24,054 nt of DNA from Gnetum montanum (GCA_015680685.1 MNCI01002706.1:1088140-1112193), one strand, 5' to 3'. Numbered from the stretch's first letter, positions 9,067 to 18,847 are shown. Made by a program: numbers and translations. Notes: generated from the letters alone by a model not told the origin.

Positions 9067-9119
9067 TCTTTATTCAAGCATTGATGTACTTGAACACACC
9101 ATTGTGTTGGCAATAAAGA
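9067..9119 (+). terminator. Poly(A)-signal hairpin of element B 5' LTR
   Basis: The AATAAA poly(A) signal (9112-9117) lies in the 3' arm AATAAAGA, complementary to TCTTTATT at 9067-9074. An inner stem AACACA/TGTGTT encloses CCAT. The same design is seen in LTRs A, C and, with one mismatch, D. Confidence 0.6.
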
Positions 9120-9490
9120 CGAGCTCTTTGATTCATCCTTGCAACACTTGAGACTTTATTTCTTTATGCATTTATACATTATGATTTCATGCAGTTCATA
9201 TTTAACATTATTCATTCAGTAATTAATTTTGATTAATTAAGCAATTAATTAAAATACACAAGCATGACCCCTTCGAACATACATGTGTCAATTGATAGCT
9301 TAGAAACGATTAGCATTTGACAACCTAGCAGTGTTTACACAAAGTTCAGGATGTGTCCAAGAAGTGGGGATGGTTACTTGTGTTAGGCTAGATTAGACAA
9401 TAGTTAACTTAGCATCTAATTACTCTCACTTTCATTATTTTTTTAGGTAATCAAATTGATAAAACATAAAATGATAAAAATCATATGCCT

Positions 9491-9533
9491 CAGTCACACT
9501 TAACCATACACTTGCATTTCACAAGTGAGACTG
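9491..9533 (+). other. U5 hairpin of element B
   Basis: CAGTCACACTT (9491-9501) pairs with AAGTGAGACTG (9523-9533) with one mismatch. The loop begins AACCATACA, as in A and C. The 3' LTR repeats it at 18665-18707. Confidence 0.65.
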
Positions 9534-9674
9534 GGAAGATAGCAAATGCACAACACAAACTCACCATTTAGCTCTAGTGTACTTAGTAATTAAAGTCTAT
9601 GGAATTTGACTGGATCACACATGAATGCCTGTGATTCATATGGTTGAGCATAGGGGTACCTTGCCACTCATCAT

Positions 9675-9692
9675 TGGTGCTCTTACTGGGGA
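9675..9692 (+). other. Element B primer-binding site (decayed tRNA-Asp type)
   Basis: TGGTGCTCTTACTGGGGA starts two bases after the LTR end (one spacer base). It is a degraded form of the tRNA-Asp complement TGGCGCCGTTGCCGGGGA and matches the element A site in position. Confidence 0.75.
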
Positions 9693-9837
9693 CTTTAGTT
9701 CTATGTGCACTATCTAAACTTAGTGAAACTTAGTAACCTCATTGTTCAAACCCTAAGGTCAAATCTTACAAGAAAAATTATTATTATAACTAAATTAAAT
9801 CTTAACTGCACTCTACATATAGATTCACTAATATAAA

Positions 9838-12381
9838 ATTTCTTCTTCTCATAGAAGCCTATCTCTGCCTAGGACAGGCCAAGTGCCTCAACAATACCAG
9901 GTGGTATATGCTCATCCCAATGAGTATCTACCGGACTTTAGCTTCATCTTACATCCAGATGAAATGCTATGGTGGTGTGATATGGAAGGCAACATTATGT
10001 TGCCACTGGATCGATTTGTTCCAACTATGCTCTAACTAATGCTTGCACAACATGGACTTCAACATCTTCACAAGGAGCATGAGATGTGAGATCCCGATTC
10101 AAGGGATTACCATCCCACTAAAGCACAAAGGTTAAGGGATTATTAGCTAGAGCAAAAACATGAGCTTTCAAAGGGCAAGGGGTCAAACACTTTTCCACCT
10201 CCACTTGGCCCATTGGATGAAGGTGAACATTTCTCTATGGACTTTTTCTTTGGTGACACTCCTCTCTTTAACTTTGGTTAAGGGGCCCTCAACTAGAACA
10301 TGCAATCCACAATTCATAATCTTGGTTCAGGTTAGAATGGATCCAATGAAAAAATTGGATATGGAGGAGCAAGCCATGACAAGGGGGCAAGTGGAAGTCA
10401 CAATCGCAATCATCAAATAGAAGGTAGTAGGAGCTAACACGATGAAAGCCCTCCTTCATCTTCCCCTTCATTATCTTCTTCTTCTTCTGGCTCATATCAT
10501 GAGCCATAGAGGGCATGACCATGATGGAGGTGATCAACGAAACTGAAACAATAGAAGGGAACATCAGGACAGTCACAATTGAAGGCATGGGCAATCCAGA
10601 GAGACCCATCACCATGAAAGAAGGGTTAGTAGAGAACATCATAAGCACCATCACTATGACCTTGATGAACCTCTACTTACAACTCAGAGCATGTTAAACG
10701 TTGTAGAGGCCATGAGGATTCCAACAAGGCATGTAAAGGATAGTAGAATAAAGAGGCTAGACATGAATAGCATCCCTCAGTTTGAGGGAGGCTACGATGC
10801 TAATCCACAAAATCATCTCCAAGCCTTTGAGGATGCATGTGCCTTGCAGAATATTGAAAAGGATTGGTAGAAGTTGAAATTATTTCCAAGGACACTCATT
10901 AAGGAAGTAGAAAACTAGTACCAATCCTTACCACCAGAATTAATCAAGTGGTAGAGTGTGATGTTAGAATTTTTTAATGACAAATATCAAATGTACTTCC
11001 AAGTGTCCAACTTGAGGAAGGAAACCATGAGCCCTTGGATGCTACTATTGGCCGATGCTACTCTCTATTGCATAAGTGTCCTGACCATGGATATTTTTAG
11101 CTTAATCAACTCCACCACATTATAGACGGGCTACGATCCAAAACAAGGAAAACCCTTAGTGTCTATGCTCAAGGGAGACTGACAAAGTTAAGCACTTGTC
11201 GAATCAAAAAGTTAATTGAGCATGTAGCTAGGAAGGAGAGAGAATTGAGAAAGCGAGAAAGTGCAAAGAAATACAACATGAACCCTTCCATTCGCAAAAG
11301 GGGGCTTCAATTTTGTGACAGTGAGGATGAGTCAACAAGAGATGAGGTGGCTAATCTGAAAACCTTGCCACTCTAGAAATTTTAGTTCAAAATTATGACT
11401 AAGGTTGACCAATTATGGGACTCTATGGACAATAAGTTTTAAGCTATTTTAAAAATTTCTAAAGAGTCTAAGGAACAAAGTGGTGAGCATCAGCACTGGA
11501 GATGTAAGGAAGCTGAACGTGCCATATCCAAGGATAAGGGTAAGATGGCTGTGATAGAGATGATTACAGATAGGAAATCAGATGATGATGGTAGGTGTAA
11601 TGTTTGTCAGTATGAACATCCCAAGGAATGCTATCCAATTATGTGACACTTGTAGGAATCTGGGGTGTATGCCTTACATCCACGACTTGCACAAAGGCAA
11701 ACACCCAAAAGATTGTCGTATCCACACGGAAACTCTTAACAGTTCCACCAACCATAGCAATATTATCCAAGTAGAACTCCATGACAACCTTATGAATTGC
11801 ACTAGTAGTGGCAGCAACCACAATCATGGGCGTTGGCACCTCCAAGATAGTAGTAACCCAACTAGCAACCAAATCCCTATGGTTATTATGTTTAACAACC
11901 TTCATCTCCATGGGACTCTTTTGGTTATGTTGCTACTTACCAACCTCACCACTACCCTCCTGAAGTTTACCAACCACCATATGCAAAGAGGGATGCCACC
12001 TACTATCTACATACTCCTCTTTTTCTTGCACCTATTCCTCTACCTTCTACACAGCTACCACCTACTCCATCTATGCTAGATGAATTGCCTACCGAACCAT
12101 AACAAAGAAACACTATGAGGGTGGTTAATTTACAATTGATTAGCCAACCAAGTGGGTTGAAACCATGATCAAAGAAAATATCCTTCTTTTGACCTTGTAG
12201 TCCACCAAAGCCCTTACACACACTAGTGGTTGGTGGCCCTGCTCCTCCACCTTCCTCTGCATCACCTCTATCTAAGTCCCTTTCAAACCAAAATCCCTCT
12301 TGAATCCATACCGTGATGTTGACCTATGTTGTATCTAATTGGATTTGAGCCAGTAACCTGCCCAAGAAGTTAGTTGATCCT
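9838..12381 (+). pseudogene. Element B gag, start codon lost, many stops
   Basis: By alignment with A and C (AAAATGTCTTCTT), translation should begin at 9838, but the codon is ATT. The frame agrees with the protease frame at 12400 with no net shift. Regions in order: an N-terminal block (HPNEYLPDFSFILHPDEMLWW), a His/Ser/Asp-rich stretch (about 10350-10670), a capsid-like part (VEAMRIPTRHVKDSRIKRLD at about 10697, then LQAFEDACALQNIEKDW), a knuckle CNVCQYEHPKEC (CX2CX3HX4C) at 11596-11631, and a Pro/Gln/Tyr-rich tail to about 12300. Well over ten in-frame stops, mostly TAG, interrupt it; some indels in the capsid part compensate each other. It would have been the particle-forming structural protein. 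Confidence 0.85.
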
Positions 12382-12822
12382 AAGAGTCCCTTATTATGTT
12401 TGCAAATTGTTGGGAATGAGCCTTGTAAAGCTCTTCTTAACTCTGGTTCTAGTGTTAATTTGATATCTCATGAGATGTACACTACATGGAACCTTCCTCC
12501 CTTGAAGAAGAGTAACATCAGGATGGAGCCGACAGACCAATCCATCACTATTCCATTGGGATTAGTAGAAGACATCATGATCACCGTTAGTGGATGGTCA
12601 TATCCTGCTAACTTCCCAATAATTAAGGTGGATAACTGTAAGGGGGACTTCCCAATTATTATGGGAAGGAAGTGGTTAAGCACCGTTGATGCCAAAATGG
12701 AAATTAGAGATATTTCCTTAGAGATATCCAAAGAAAATGAATTTGGGAAGTTGAGAAGAAAAGGGTTCCATGTATTGCATACAGTGATTCAGGGTGCCAT
12801 TGTGTGCAAAGGCTATGGTTAG
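12382..12822 (+). pseudogene. Element B protease, catalytic Asp replaced by Asn
   Basis: Open for about 140 codons: EPCKALLNSGSSVNLISHEM, DQSITIPLGLVEDIM, and FPIIMGRKWLST. The retropepsin D-T/S-G triplet reads N-S-G at 12439-12447 (GAC to AAC, a G-to-A transition), so even a full-length product would be inactive. It is colinear with the proteases of A and C. The frame is the same as that of gag. The stop at the end falls shortly before the PR-RT linker, and at 12911-12925 the segment GTQWL keeps CAG where A and C have TAG. Confidence 0.85.
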
Positions 12823-12950
12823 TGAAGTGAACCTCTATCTCTGCATGCAAGCAATGTGCATCAAAAACTAAAATCCAAAGATGTCTGTATGCGGTAGCCA
12901 CAAAACAAAAAGGCACCCAGTGGCTAACAACTAGTTCTAGCAGCAGTACA

Positions 12951-13320
12951 TTGTGCATGGAACCTACTGAGTGCCTAACATGTGATTATGTTGCAAGTAT
13001 GGACGAACTTGAGCAAGTTCATCACCAGCTCTCTGAGGGAGTAAATGATGGTATCAATTGGGAAGAGTTGGAGATTCCTGAAAATTTCAAACAAGAACCC
13101 CTTGAATTAAAGACACTACCAACCAAAATAGAGTATGTGTTCTTAAAAATGGAAAGCTGGTTATTATTAATGTTAAACTTGCTGCAAGACAAAAGAAGAT
13201 GTTGATAAATGTTGTGAAACAATGGTTAGCAACCTTTGCCTAGTCATATTCTAAGCTCACAGGAATAGATCCAAGAATATGCTAGCATTGGATATACACT
13301 AACCTTTCCATTAAGCTAAA
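12951..13320 (+). pseudogene. Element B PR-RT linker
   Basis: CMEPTECLTCDYVASMDELEQVHHQLSEG... NWEELEIPENFKQEP aligns with the linker in C (22459 on) and with the shortened one in A. Near 13145 one base is missing relative to C (CTTAAAAATGG against CTAAATAATGG), which shifts the frame. The downstream motif TFAWSY carries a TAG in place of TGG. This acidic segment precedes RT and has no enzymatic motif that I recognise. Confidence 0.7.
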
Positions 13321-14130
13321 ATGACTGCAACGATAATTGAATCCCAAATTAAAGTAGATTGTAAAAGAGGAGATTGAGCAACTCCTCAAGGTGGGATTCA
13401 TCTACCTTATTATAGATAGTGAGTGGGTTAGCCCACTCATGATCGTGCCCAAGAAAGAAGGAAAATAGTGGGTGTGCATCAACTTCCAGATGCTCAATAT
13501 GGCAACCTTCAAAGATCATTTTTCATTGCCCTTTGTTGACCAAGTGTTGGACACCATTTCTAGGCACAACTACTATAGCTTTCTAGATGGTTATAGTGGT
13601 TATAGCCAAATCCAAATCACATGAAAGGACCAACCAAAGATGACTTTCACAAGTCCTTGGGGGACTTTTGCTTACCGTTAAATGCCATTCAGTCTATGTA
13701 ATTCCCCAATTACATTTCAATGATAATTCCTTAGCATTTTCCAACAACAAATTGGCAGCAGGGTAGAAGTCTTCATGGATGACTTTTCTACCCATGGAGC
13801 TACATTTGAGCAAGCCCTAGACCATCTTGAGCAGGTGTTGAGGAGATCTGTCAAAACAAACCTCTGGCTCAATTGGCAAAAGAGCCATCTTATGGTCTAG
13901 AAAGGCATAGTCTTGGGGCACTATATCTTAAAATCAGGAATTGAGGTGGATCCTAAAAAGATAAGGGTCATCCAAGGAATAACTTGTCAACCAGAAACAA
14001 TTAAAGAAGTGTAATCATTCCTTGGTCGTACTAACTACTACCAACACTTCATTGAGAACGTTTCCAAAATTGCCAAGTTGTTGGTTGAATTAACCAAGAA
14101 AGATGCACCATTTTTCTAGACCCCTACATG
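13321..14130 (+). pseudogene. Element B reverse transcriptase
   Basis: RT motifs in order: EEIEQLLKVGFI, SEWVSPLMIVPKKEGK, ATFKDHFSLPFVDQVLDTI, FLDGYSGYSQIQI (first catalytic Asp near 13586), TFTSPWGTFAYR, MPFSLCNSPITFQ, then the F-M-D-D catalytic box at 13772-13783, and HLEQVLRRSVKTNLWLNWQKSHLM and SFLGRTNYY further on. The layout is standard for Ty3/gypsy RT, which copies element RNA into cDNA. Stops occur at several places, including TAG for TGG in GKW and TAG for CAG before KGI. The active-site residues themselves survive. Confidence 0.88.
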
Positions 14131-14640
14131 TGAAACAACATTTTAACAACTAAAGTAGAAGCTTGTTGAGACCCCAATTCTACAAGCACCTGATTGGTCT
14201 AGGTCATTTCATGTGATGACTAATACAACAAATTCTACTTTGGGGGTAGTGCTTACGTAGATGGATGATAAAATATGTCCATATTACATTCATTGTGCAA
14301 GCTAAAGTATTGCAAGTGCACAACTAAACTACACCACTACAAAAAAAGATTTGATGGTAGTGGTGTTTGCCTTAGAAAAGTTTAGGCACTATGTGCTTGG
14401 TTATAAAGTGTTCATGCACACAGACCATAGTGCCATCCAATTTTTAATGAATAAAAAAATGATGAGCCCTCATTTCATACAGTAGCTCGTGATTTTGCAA
14501 GAATTCGATCTCACAATGGTAGATCGAAAGGGTGTGAAAAATGTGGTCACCAACCACTTATCACGACTAAGATGGGACGACAAGGAGAAAGAGAGCCCCT
14601 TATCTAATCAATTTCCTGATAAATATCTCTTTGTGGGGAC
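14131..14640 (+). pseudogene. Element B RNase H
   Basis: The RNase H segment follows RT: ILQAPDWSRSFHVMTNTTNSTLGVVL, then KDLMVVVFALEKFRHYVLGYKVFMHTDHSAIQFL (Asp of TDHS near 14423), and VVTNHLSRLRWDD at the end. The usual A-D-H-L-S-R signature reads T-N-H-L-S-R, so the catalytic Asp at 14552-14554 is Asn, again a G-to-A change. The domain removes the RNA strand during reverse transcription. In-frame stops are present. Confidence 0.8.
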
Positions 14641-15998
14641 TATTAATGCATAGATGCCCAATGAACCAAGATGGTATGATGTCATTCTTACTTATTTGCT
14701 CAAGCAAGAACTACCACAAGGGCTAAACACTTGGAATAAACAATAGTTTCTTCACCAGGTTAAGAAATTCATGGAAATCAACAGGAACCTTTACAAAGTA
14801 TGTTCCGATGGCCTAGTACATTGGTGTGTCCCTAACATAGATCAATTGCACATTCTCTAGGATGCTCATGAAGGCCCTTGTGAGGGCCATTATGCTGGGA
14901 GATGCACAACCATAAAAATCCTCATGGAAGTATATTACTAGCCAACAATCTTCAGAGATGCACACCAGTTCACCCGTGCTTGTGATCATTGTCAAAGAGA
15001 TGGTGGAATGATAGCTCAAATGGAGGGGCCATAGTAATGGATTTAACATAATTGACTTTATGGGTTCCATCACACCTATGTCAAATGGAAAGGCATATAT
15101 AATAGTCATGGTTGACTATTACACTAAGTGGGTAGAAGTAGCAACTGTCATTGACTGTACATCCACTACTACTACTTGGTTTGTACAACAAAACATCATA
15201 AATAGGTCTGGTGTGCCTTGTGCATTAATTTTTGACAATGGAACTCATTTCATAAGTGCCACTTTCTAAAAACTTATGCAACGCTTAGGGGTTGAGCACA
15301 AACTCACAACATCTTATCTCCCTCAAGCCAAGGGTCAAGCTAAAGTTACTAATCAAGAGATTACAAAAATTCTAACACACACTATTAACAAGTATTGAAG
15401 GGACTGGAGCACCAAACTAAATGATGCCCTTTGGGCCTATGACTCCACATGGAAGCTTTCCATAGGTTGTTCTCCCTACAAGCTCGTGTATAGAAAACTA
15501 CCAACACTGTCCATTCAATTCAAGCTCCATACACTCTCTACAGCCTATGACCTTGACATGGATTTAAAGCTAGCACCAAAGGAAAGATTAATGAACCTCA
15601 ACTTACTAGATGAAAATTGATTAATGGCCCTATCATCCAATGAAGTGCATAAGGCATTCAACAAGAAACGTCATGACCTCAAAATAAGAAAAGTCAAGTT
15701 TCAACTAGGAGACAAGGTTCTCTACTAGAATCCCACACACGTACCTCAATGAACAAAGTTTTAAATGTTGTGGGAAGGACCTTACATTATTGAAGAGACT
15801 TTTCCATCTTGGGTCATGATTATATATAAACCTGATAGCCCAGACAAGAAATAATTAGTCAGCATCCAACAACTGAAACCTTTCCATGAGCTCAAGCCAA
15901 CCAACTCAATAGACACCGCACAAGATGGACAACCATGCTCAATCTTTCAGATCTTCTCCTTCCAATTTAGTTGTGGGGGAGATGGACATCCATATTGA
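14641..15998 (+). pseudogene. Element B integrase with pol C-terminus, no chromodomain
   Basis: An HHCC zinc finger is visible (HEGPCEGHYAG... ACDHCQRDG, about 14866-15000). The DDE core follows: IIDFMGSI, with the first Asp near 15053; CALIFDNGTHF, with the second Asp near 15230; and KVTNQEITKIL, where the Glu is expected, near 15357. A stretch of roughly 30 bp is missing just before the core. The C-terminal domain has KVKFQLGDKVLY and LWEGPYIIEETFPSWV, then KPFHELKP and a short tail ending FSCGGDGHPY-stop (TGA 15996-15998). No chromodomain is seen, consistent with Athila/Tat. Integrase would join the cDNA to host DNA. Stops and shifts make it inactive. Confidence 0.85.
15975..15981 (+). other. 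Purine tract at the pol end (possible extra PPT)
   Basis: GGGGGAG in TTGTGGGGGAGATGG overlaps the last codons of pol, about 2 kb before the 3' LTR. A purine-rich tract just after pol is seen in several Athila/Tat-type plant elements and may prime additional plus-strand synthesis. In element A the matching site (about 2786-2800) has decayed to CATGGTGGAAATGG. Confidence 0.4.
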
Positions 15999-17999
15999 TA
16001 CTTGAAGTGGCTCCTTAGTCTTTCAAATTTTTGTTTTACACATTTTTTATTTTACAACTTTTTGTTTTTCATATTATGTGTTTTGCATCTTTTTGTTTTT
16101 TAGGTTATTGATCTTTTCTAAGTTTTTGTTTTACACCATCATTATTATATTTAATATTTCTTGAATATCTTTTACTTCCTTTTATATTTTTCAATGTTTG
16201 GTGTAATATTCTACTCTTTTTGTTAATAAGGTGCTAGGTACAATGGTAATGTGCTACTTGATGGTGGTGTATATCATTTGTGATTTGATGGTTGATTTCT
16301 AGTTTCTAACTTTGAATGTTGTTACTGAGAACTAGGACATGGTTTCTTTTCATGTAATAATCAATGAGTCCACATAATCCACCCATCCACACACTCTATG
16401 GTTTTCCTTATTTTGGAAATGTGTAGTCCCTTTTTCATTAATACAACTTTAATAAATTTGTGACATGTGTAGTTTCTGGAATTCGGAAGGATTCAAAGTT
16501 TTAAACAATGTGTGGTTTCAAAGGGATGCAGTATTCTTCGTGATTTTCCGTTTTCCTATGTATATGAGTGTTCTTGTGAACTTCTCACTATTCTATGTCA
16601 TTCCACAATAGGAAGTTGAATAATTCCTTGCATGGTGTGATCCTCATAAAAATAAAATAAAATAAAAGATGAGGATTCAAAGCACATCCCTTGAACAAAA
16701 TAAATGCAAACATGCATGGGTCTTTTCATGGTATGGTTCCCATTCAATATATATATATATAGGAATTCAAAGCACATCCCTTAGACTAAATAAAAGGGCT
16801 ACAAGCACTGGTAATGGGACTTGTCTTGTCTCCTCTAACTAAGGCCCTTTCTCACTTCCTACTTCTTCTTCAATTTGGAATGGTGGTTGTTTTATGGGAG
16901 CATTCTTGTGTCTCAAGGGATGGACTAGTCTTAGAATATCAATGCGAAGTCATTGAAAGTGGTTGGTTTTGGTCTGGACTAAGGATGGATCCTATTGAGT
17001 CATTTAATCACAAACTCCACAAGGGAATTCATGTTACCATAATTAGGAACTCCATTTCATTCTCTCTCTCATCCATCTATGCTTTTCATGTCTCACCTCA
17101 CTATCAATTTCATGTTTTGATTCAATGTTTTGGTTTGATGTGTCAAGATTCTCAGTCAGTTATTTCTGAGTTTTTATACTTAACCTTCTGTAACCATTAA
17201 TCATCCATGGAGCCCACAGACTCCTTGGTTTGAAGTTATGCAAGGGCATAAAAGGCTTGTGCCTACTTTGGGGAGGACCCACTTGCATATCTTTTGGTTT
17301 GGTTAAGTTAAGTTCTTTAACCTTAGACATTTTTACAATCAAATTCTTTTTATTTACCCCATAAATGCCATCCAATTGTGCACATCTTCATAAATTTTTT
17401 TAGTGAATTATTTTTTTTATTGTTGTAAATTTCTATACCCTCTTTTCAGTATTCCTTGTGTTAAGATTTTTCTGAATTTTATGGATTGCTTCTCTTACCT
17501 AACCTATTTTTCAGTCCTACCACTAACATTATCAACAACCAATCTACCACAATCACAACTTAGCTAGGCATAACCACTAATGAGACAAGGTATTCAACTG
17601 CTATGTATTACACTTTATATACTAATCCTTGATTTTGTTGTGATTGTAGTGGGAAGCATGGACTGGAAGCAGGACTATCTTCACCAGGGATGATGCAACA
17701 ATATCACTCACGGGAGATTGTTCATGATTGTTGGATCTCTTCTACCTCTCCCTCATTCTTCTATTTCCAAGAGGGGTTGGATGCCCATTAGATTCAAGGG
17801 TGTTCTTTCTTGTTGTCATGAACACCCAATTTTTTACACCATTGTAATGATGTATGCTCGAGCACTTTTGTATTTGTCTATTTCCTCTGTGTCACTCAAC
17901 ATGTTAGTCAAACATTCCATACCTCCTAATATATTTTGTAAGGAACTTGTTCCTCTCCTTCTATACTCGAGGACTAGTTTTCATTTAGTCATGGGGGTA
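15999..17999 (+). other. Element B 3' noncoding internal region
   Basis: 2.0 kb between the pol stop and the 3' LTR, colinear with 885-2763 of element A. It starts with T-rich TTTTTGTTTTACA-type repeats (16026-16137). Next come an AT microsatellite (16747-16761), blocks CTACAAGCACTGGT and CTAACTAAGGCCCTT (about 16799-16854), AGCCCACAGACTCCTTGG and TTTGGGGAGGACCCACTTG (17211-17286), an intron-like 60-nt segment (17590-17649), and AATATATTTTGTAAGGAACTTG just before the G-tract. A 128-codon frame (16814-17200) begins at the same point as a shorter frame in A but its reading frame is not preserved, so I do not call a gene. Athila elements often carry an env-like ORF here. Confidence 0.7.
17993..17999 (+). 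other. Polypurine tract next to the element B 3' LTR
   Basis: GGGGGTA between TTTAGTCAT and the LTR start TCATGAATC. Element A has the same CATGGGGGTA directly before its 3' LTR. It is a short plus-strand primer, with two bases (TA) between the G-run and the LTR. Confidence 0.65.
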
Positions 18000-18847
18000 T
18001 CATGAATCGTGTTTTACATGAGCCTTGATATTGGGTATCCGATATTAGGGTGGCTGCGATATTGGGTACACGATATTGTAGCCTGATATGCGATATCAGG
18101 TATGCGATATTGTAGGGTATTGCTAGGCACATGATTCAGAAGGAGTTTTTCAGTCAAGCAGTGAAATTCTTGCAGTTTGTTCATTCAAGAGTTAGAATAT
18201 TTTCCAAGTGCCTGTAGTAAGAGGTCTAAGTGTAATTGGATCTTTATTCAAGCATTGATGTACCTAAACACACCATTGTGTTAGCAATAAAGATGAGCTC
18301 TTTGATTCATCCTTGTAGCACTTGAGACTTTCTTTCTTTATGCATTTATACATTGTGATTTCATGCAATTCACATTTAATGTTATTCATTCAGCAATTAC
18401 TTTTGATTAATTAAGCAATTAATTAAGTTACACAAGCATGACCCCTTCGAACATACGTGTGACACTTCATAGCTTAGAAATGGTTAGCATTTGACAACCC
18501 AGTAGTGTTTACATGAAGTTCAAGATGTGTCCAAGAAGTGAGGATGGTTACTTGTGTTAGGCTAAATTAGACAATAGTTTAGTTAGCATCTAATTACTCT
18601 CACTTTCATTATTTTTTTAAGTAATCAAATTGATAAAACATATAATGGTAAAAAACTTATGCCTCAGTCACACTTAACCATACACTTGCATTTCACAAGT
18701 GAGACTAGGAAGACAATGAATGGACAACCTGAACTCACTATTTAACTCTAGTGTACTTGGTAATTAAAATATGCAGAATTCAACTAGATCGCACGTGAAA
18801 GCCTATGATTCATATGGTTGGGCATAGGGGTACCTTGCCGCTCATCA
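18000..18847 (+). repeat. Element B 3' LTR, 848 bp, TATA box deleted
   Basis: Starts TCATGAATCGTG (TG of the 5' LTR changed to TC) and ends CCGCTCATCA. Relative to the 5' LTR about 20 bp around CCTATAAATACAACC are missing between GGGTATTGCTAG and GCACATGATT (about 18122-18130), which removes the core promoter. The poly(A)-hairpin arms (18241-18248, 18286-18293) and the U5 hairpin (18665-18675 with 18697-18707) remain. Confidence 0.92.

Larger units (their letters stand above)
8804..9673 (+). repeat. Element B 5' LTR, 870 bp
   Basis: Starts TGATGAATCATG and ends CCACTCATCA before the PBS. It contains a row of GATAT(C/T) palindrome derivatives (8830-8916), CTATAAATA (8933-8941), TCTTTATT (9067-9074) and AATAAAGA (9112-9119), and the U5 hairpin (9491-9501 with 9523-9533). 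The whole length aligns with 18000-18847. Confidence 0.93.
8804..18847 (+). mobile_element. Element B: structurally complete but inactive Athila-like Ty3/gypsy element
   Basis: 10,044 bp with two LTRs (8804-9673 and 18000-18847), PBS, gag, PR, RT, RNase H, IN, a 2-kb 3' noncoding region and a G-tract before the 3' LTR. A 5-bp target duplication flanks it (tgtgg/cgtgg). The gag start codon is ATT, the protease Asp is Asn, there are numerous in-frame stops and at least two frameshifts in pol, and the 3' LTR has lost its TATA box. A hand count over about 245 bp of LTR gives about 9% difference. The element is inserted in the 5' LTR of element C. Confidence 0.93.

Noticed and set aside
11582-12079. 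165-codon plus-strand frame as a gene
   Set aside because: It is an out-of-phase shadow of the Gag knuckle and Pro/Gln/Tyr-rich tail. The correct phase gives CNVCQYEHPKEC and matches A and C.
15500-15998. Chromodomain after integrase (chromovirus)
   Set aside because: The C-terminal part ends shortly after the GPYIIEETF motif with no chromodomain-like aromatic or charged pattern; tRNA-Asp priming also argues against it.
16814-17200. 128-codon open frame in the 3' region of B as an env-like or accessory gene
   Set aside because: The homologous DNA in A starts a similar frame but diverges in phase and stops early. No transmembrane, signal or known motif is convincing. I describe it as part of the conserved 3' region instead.
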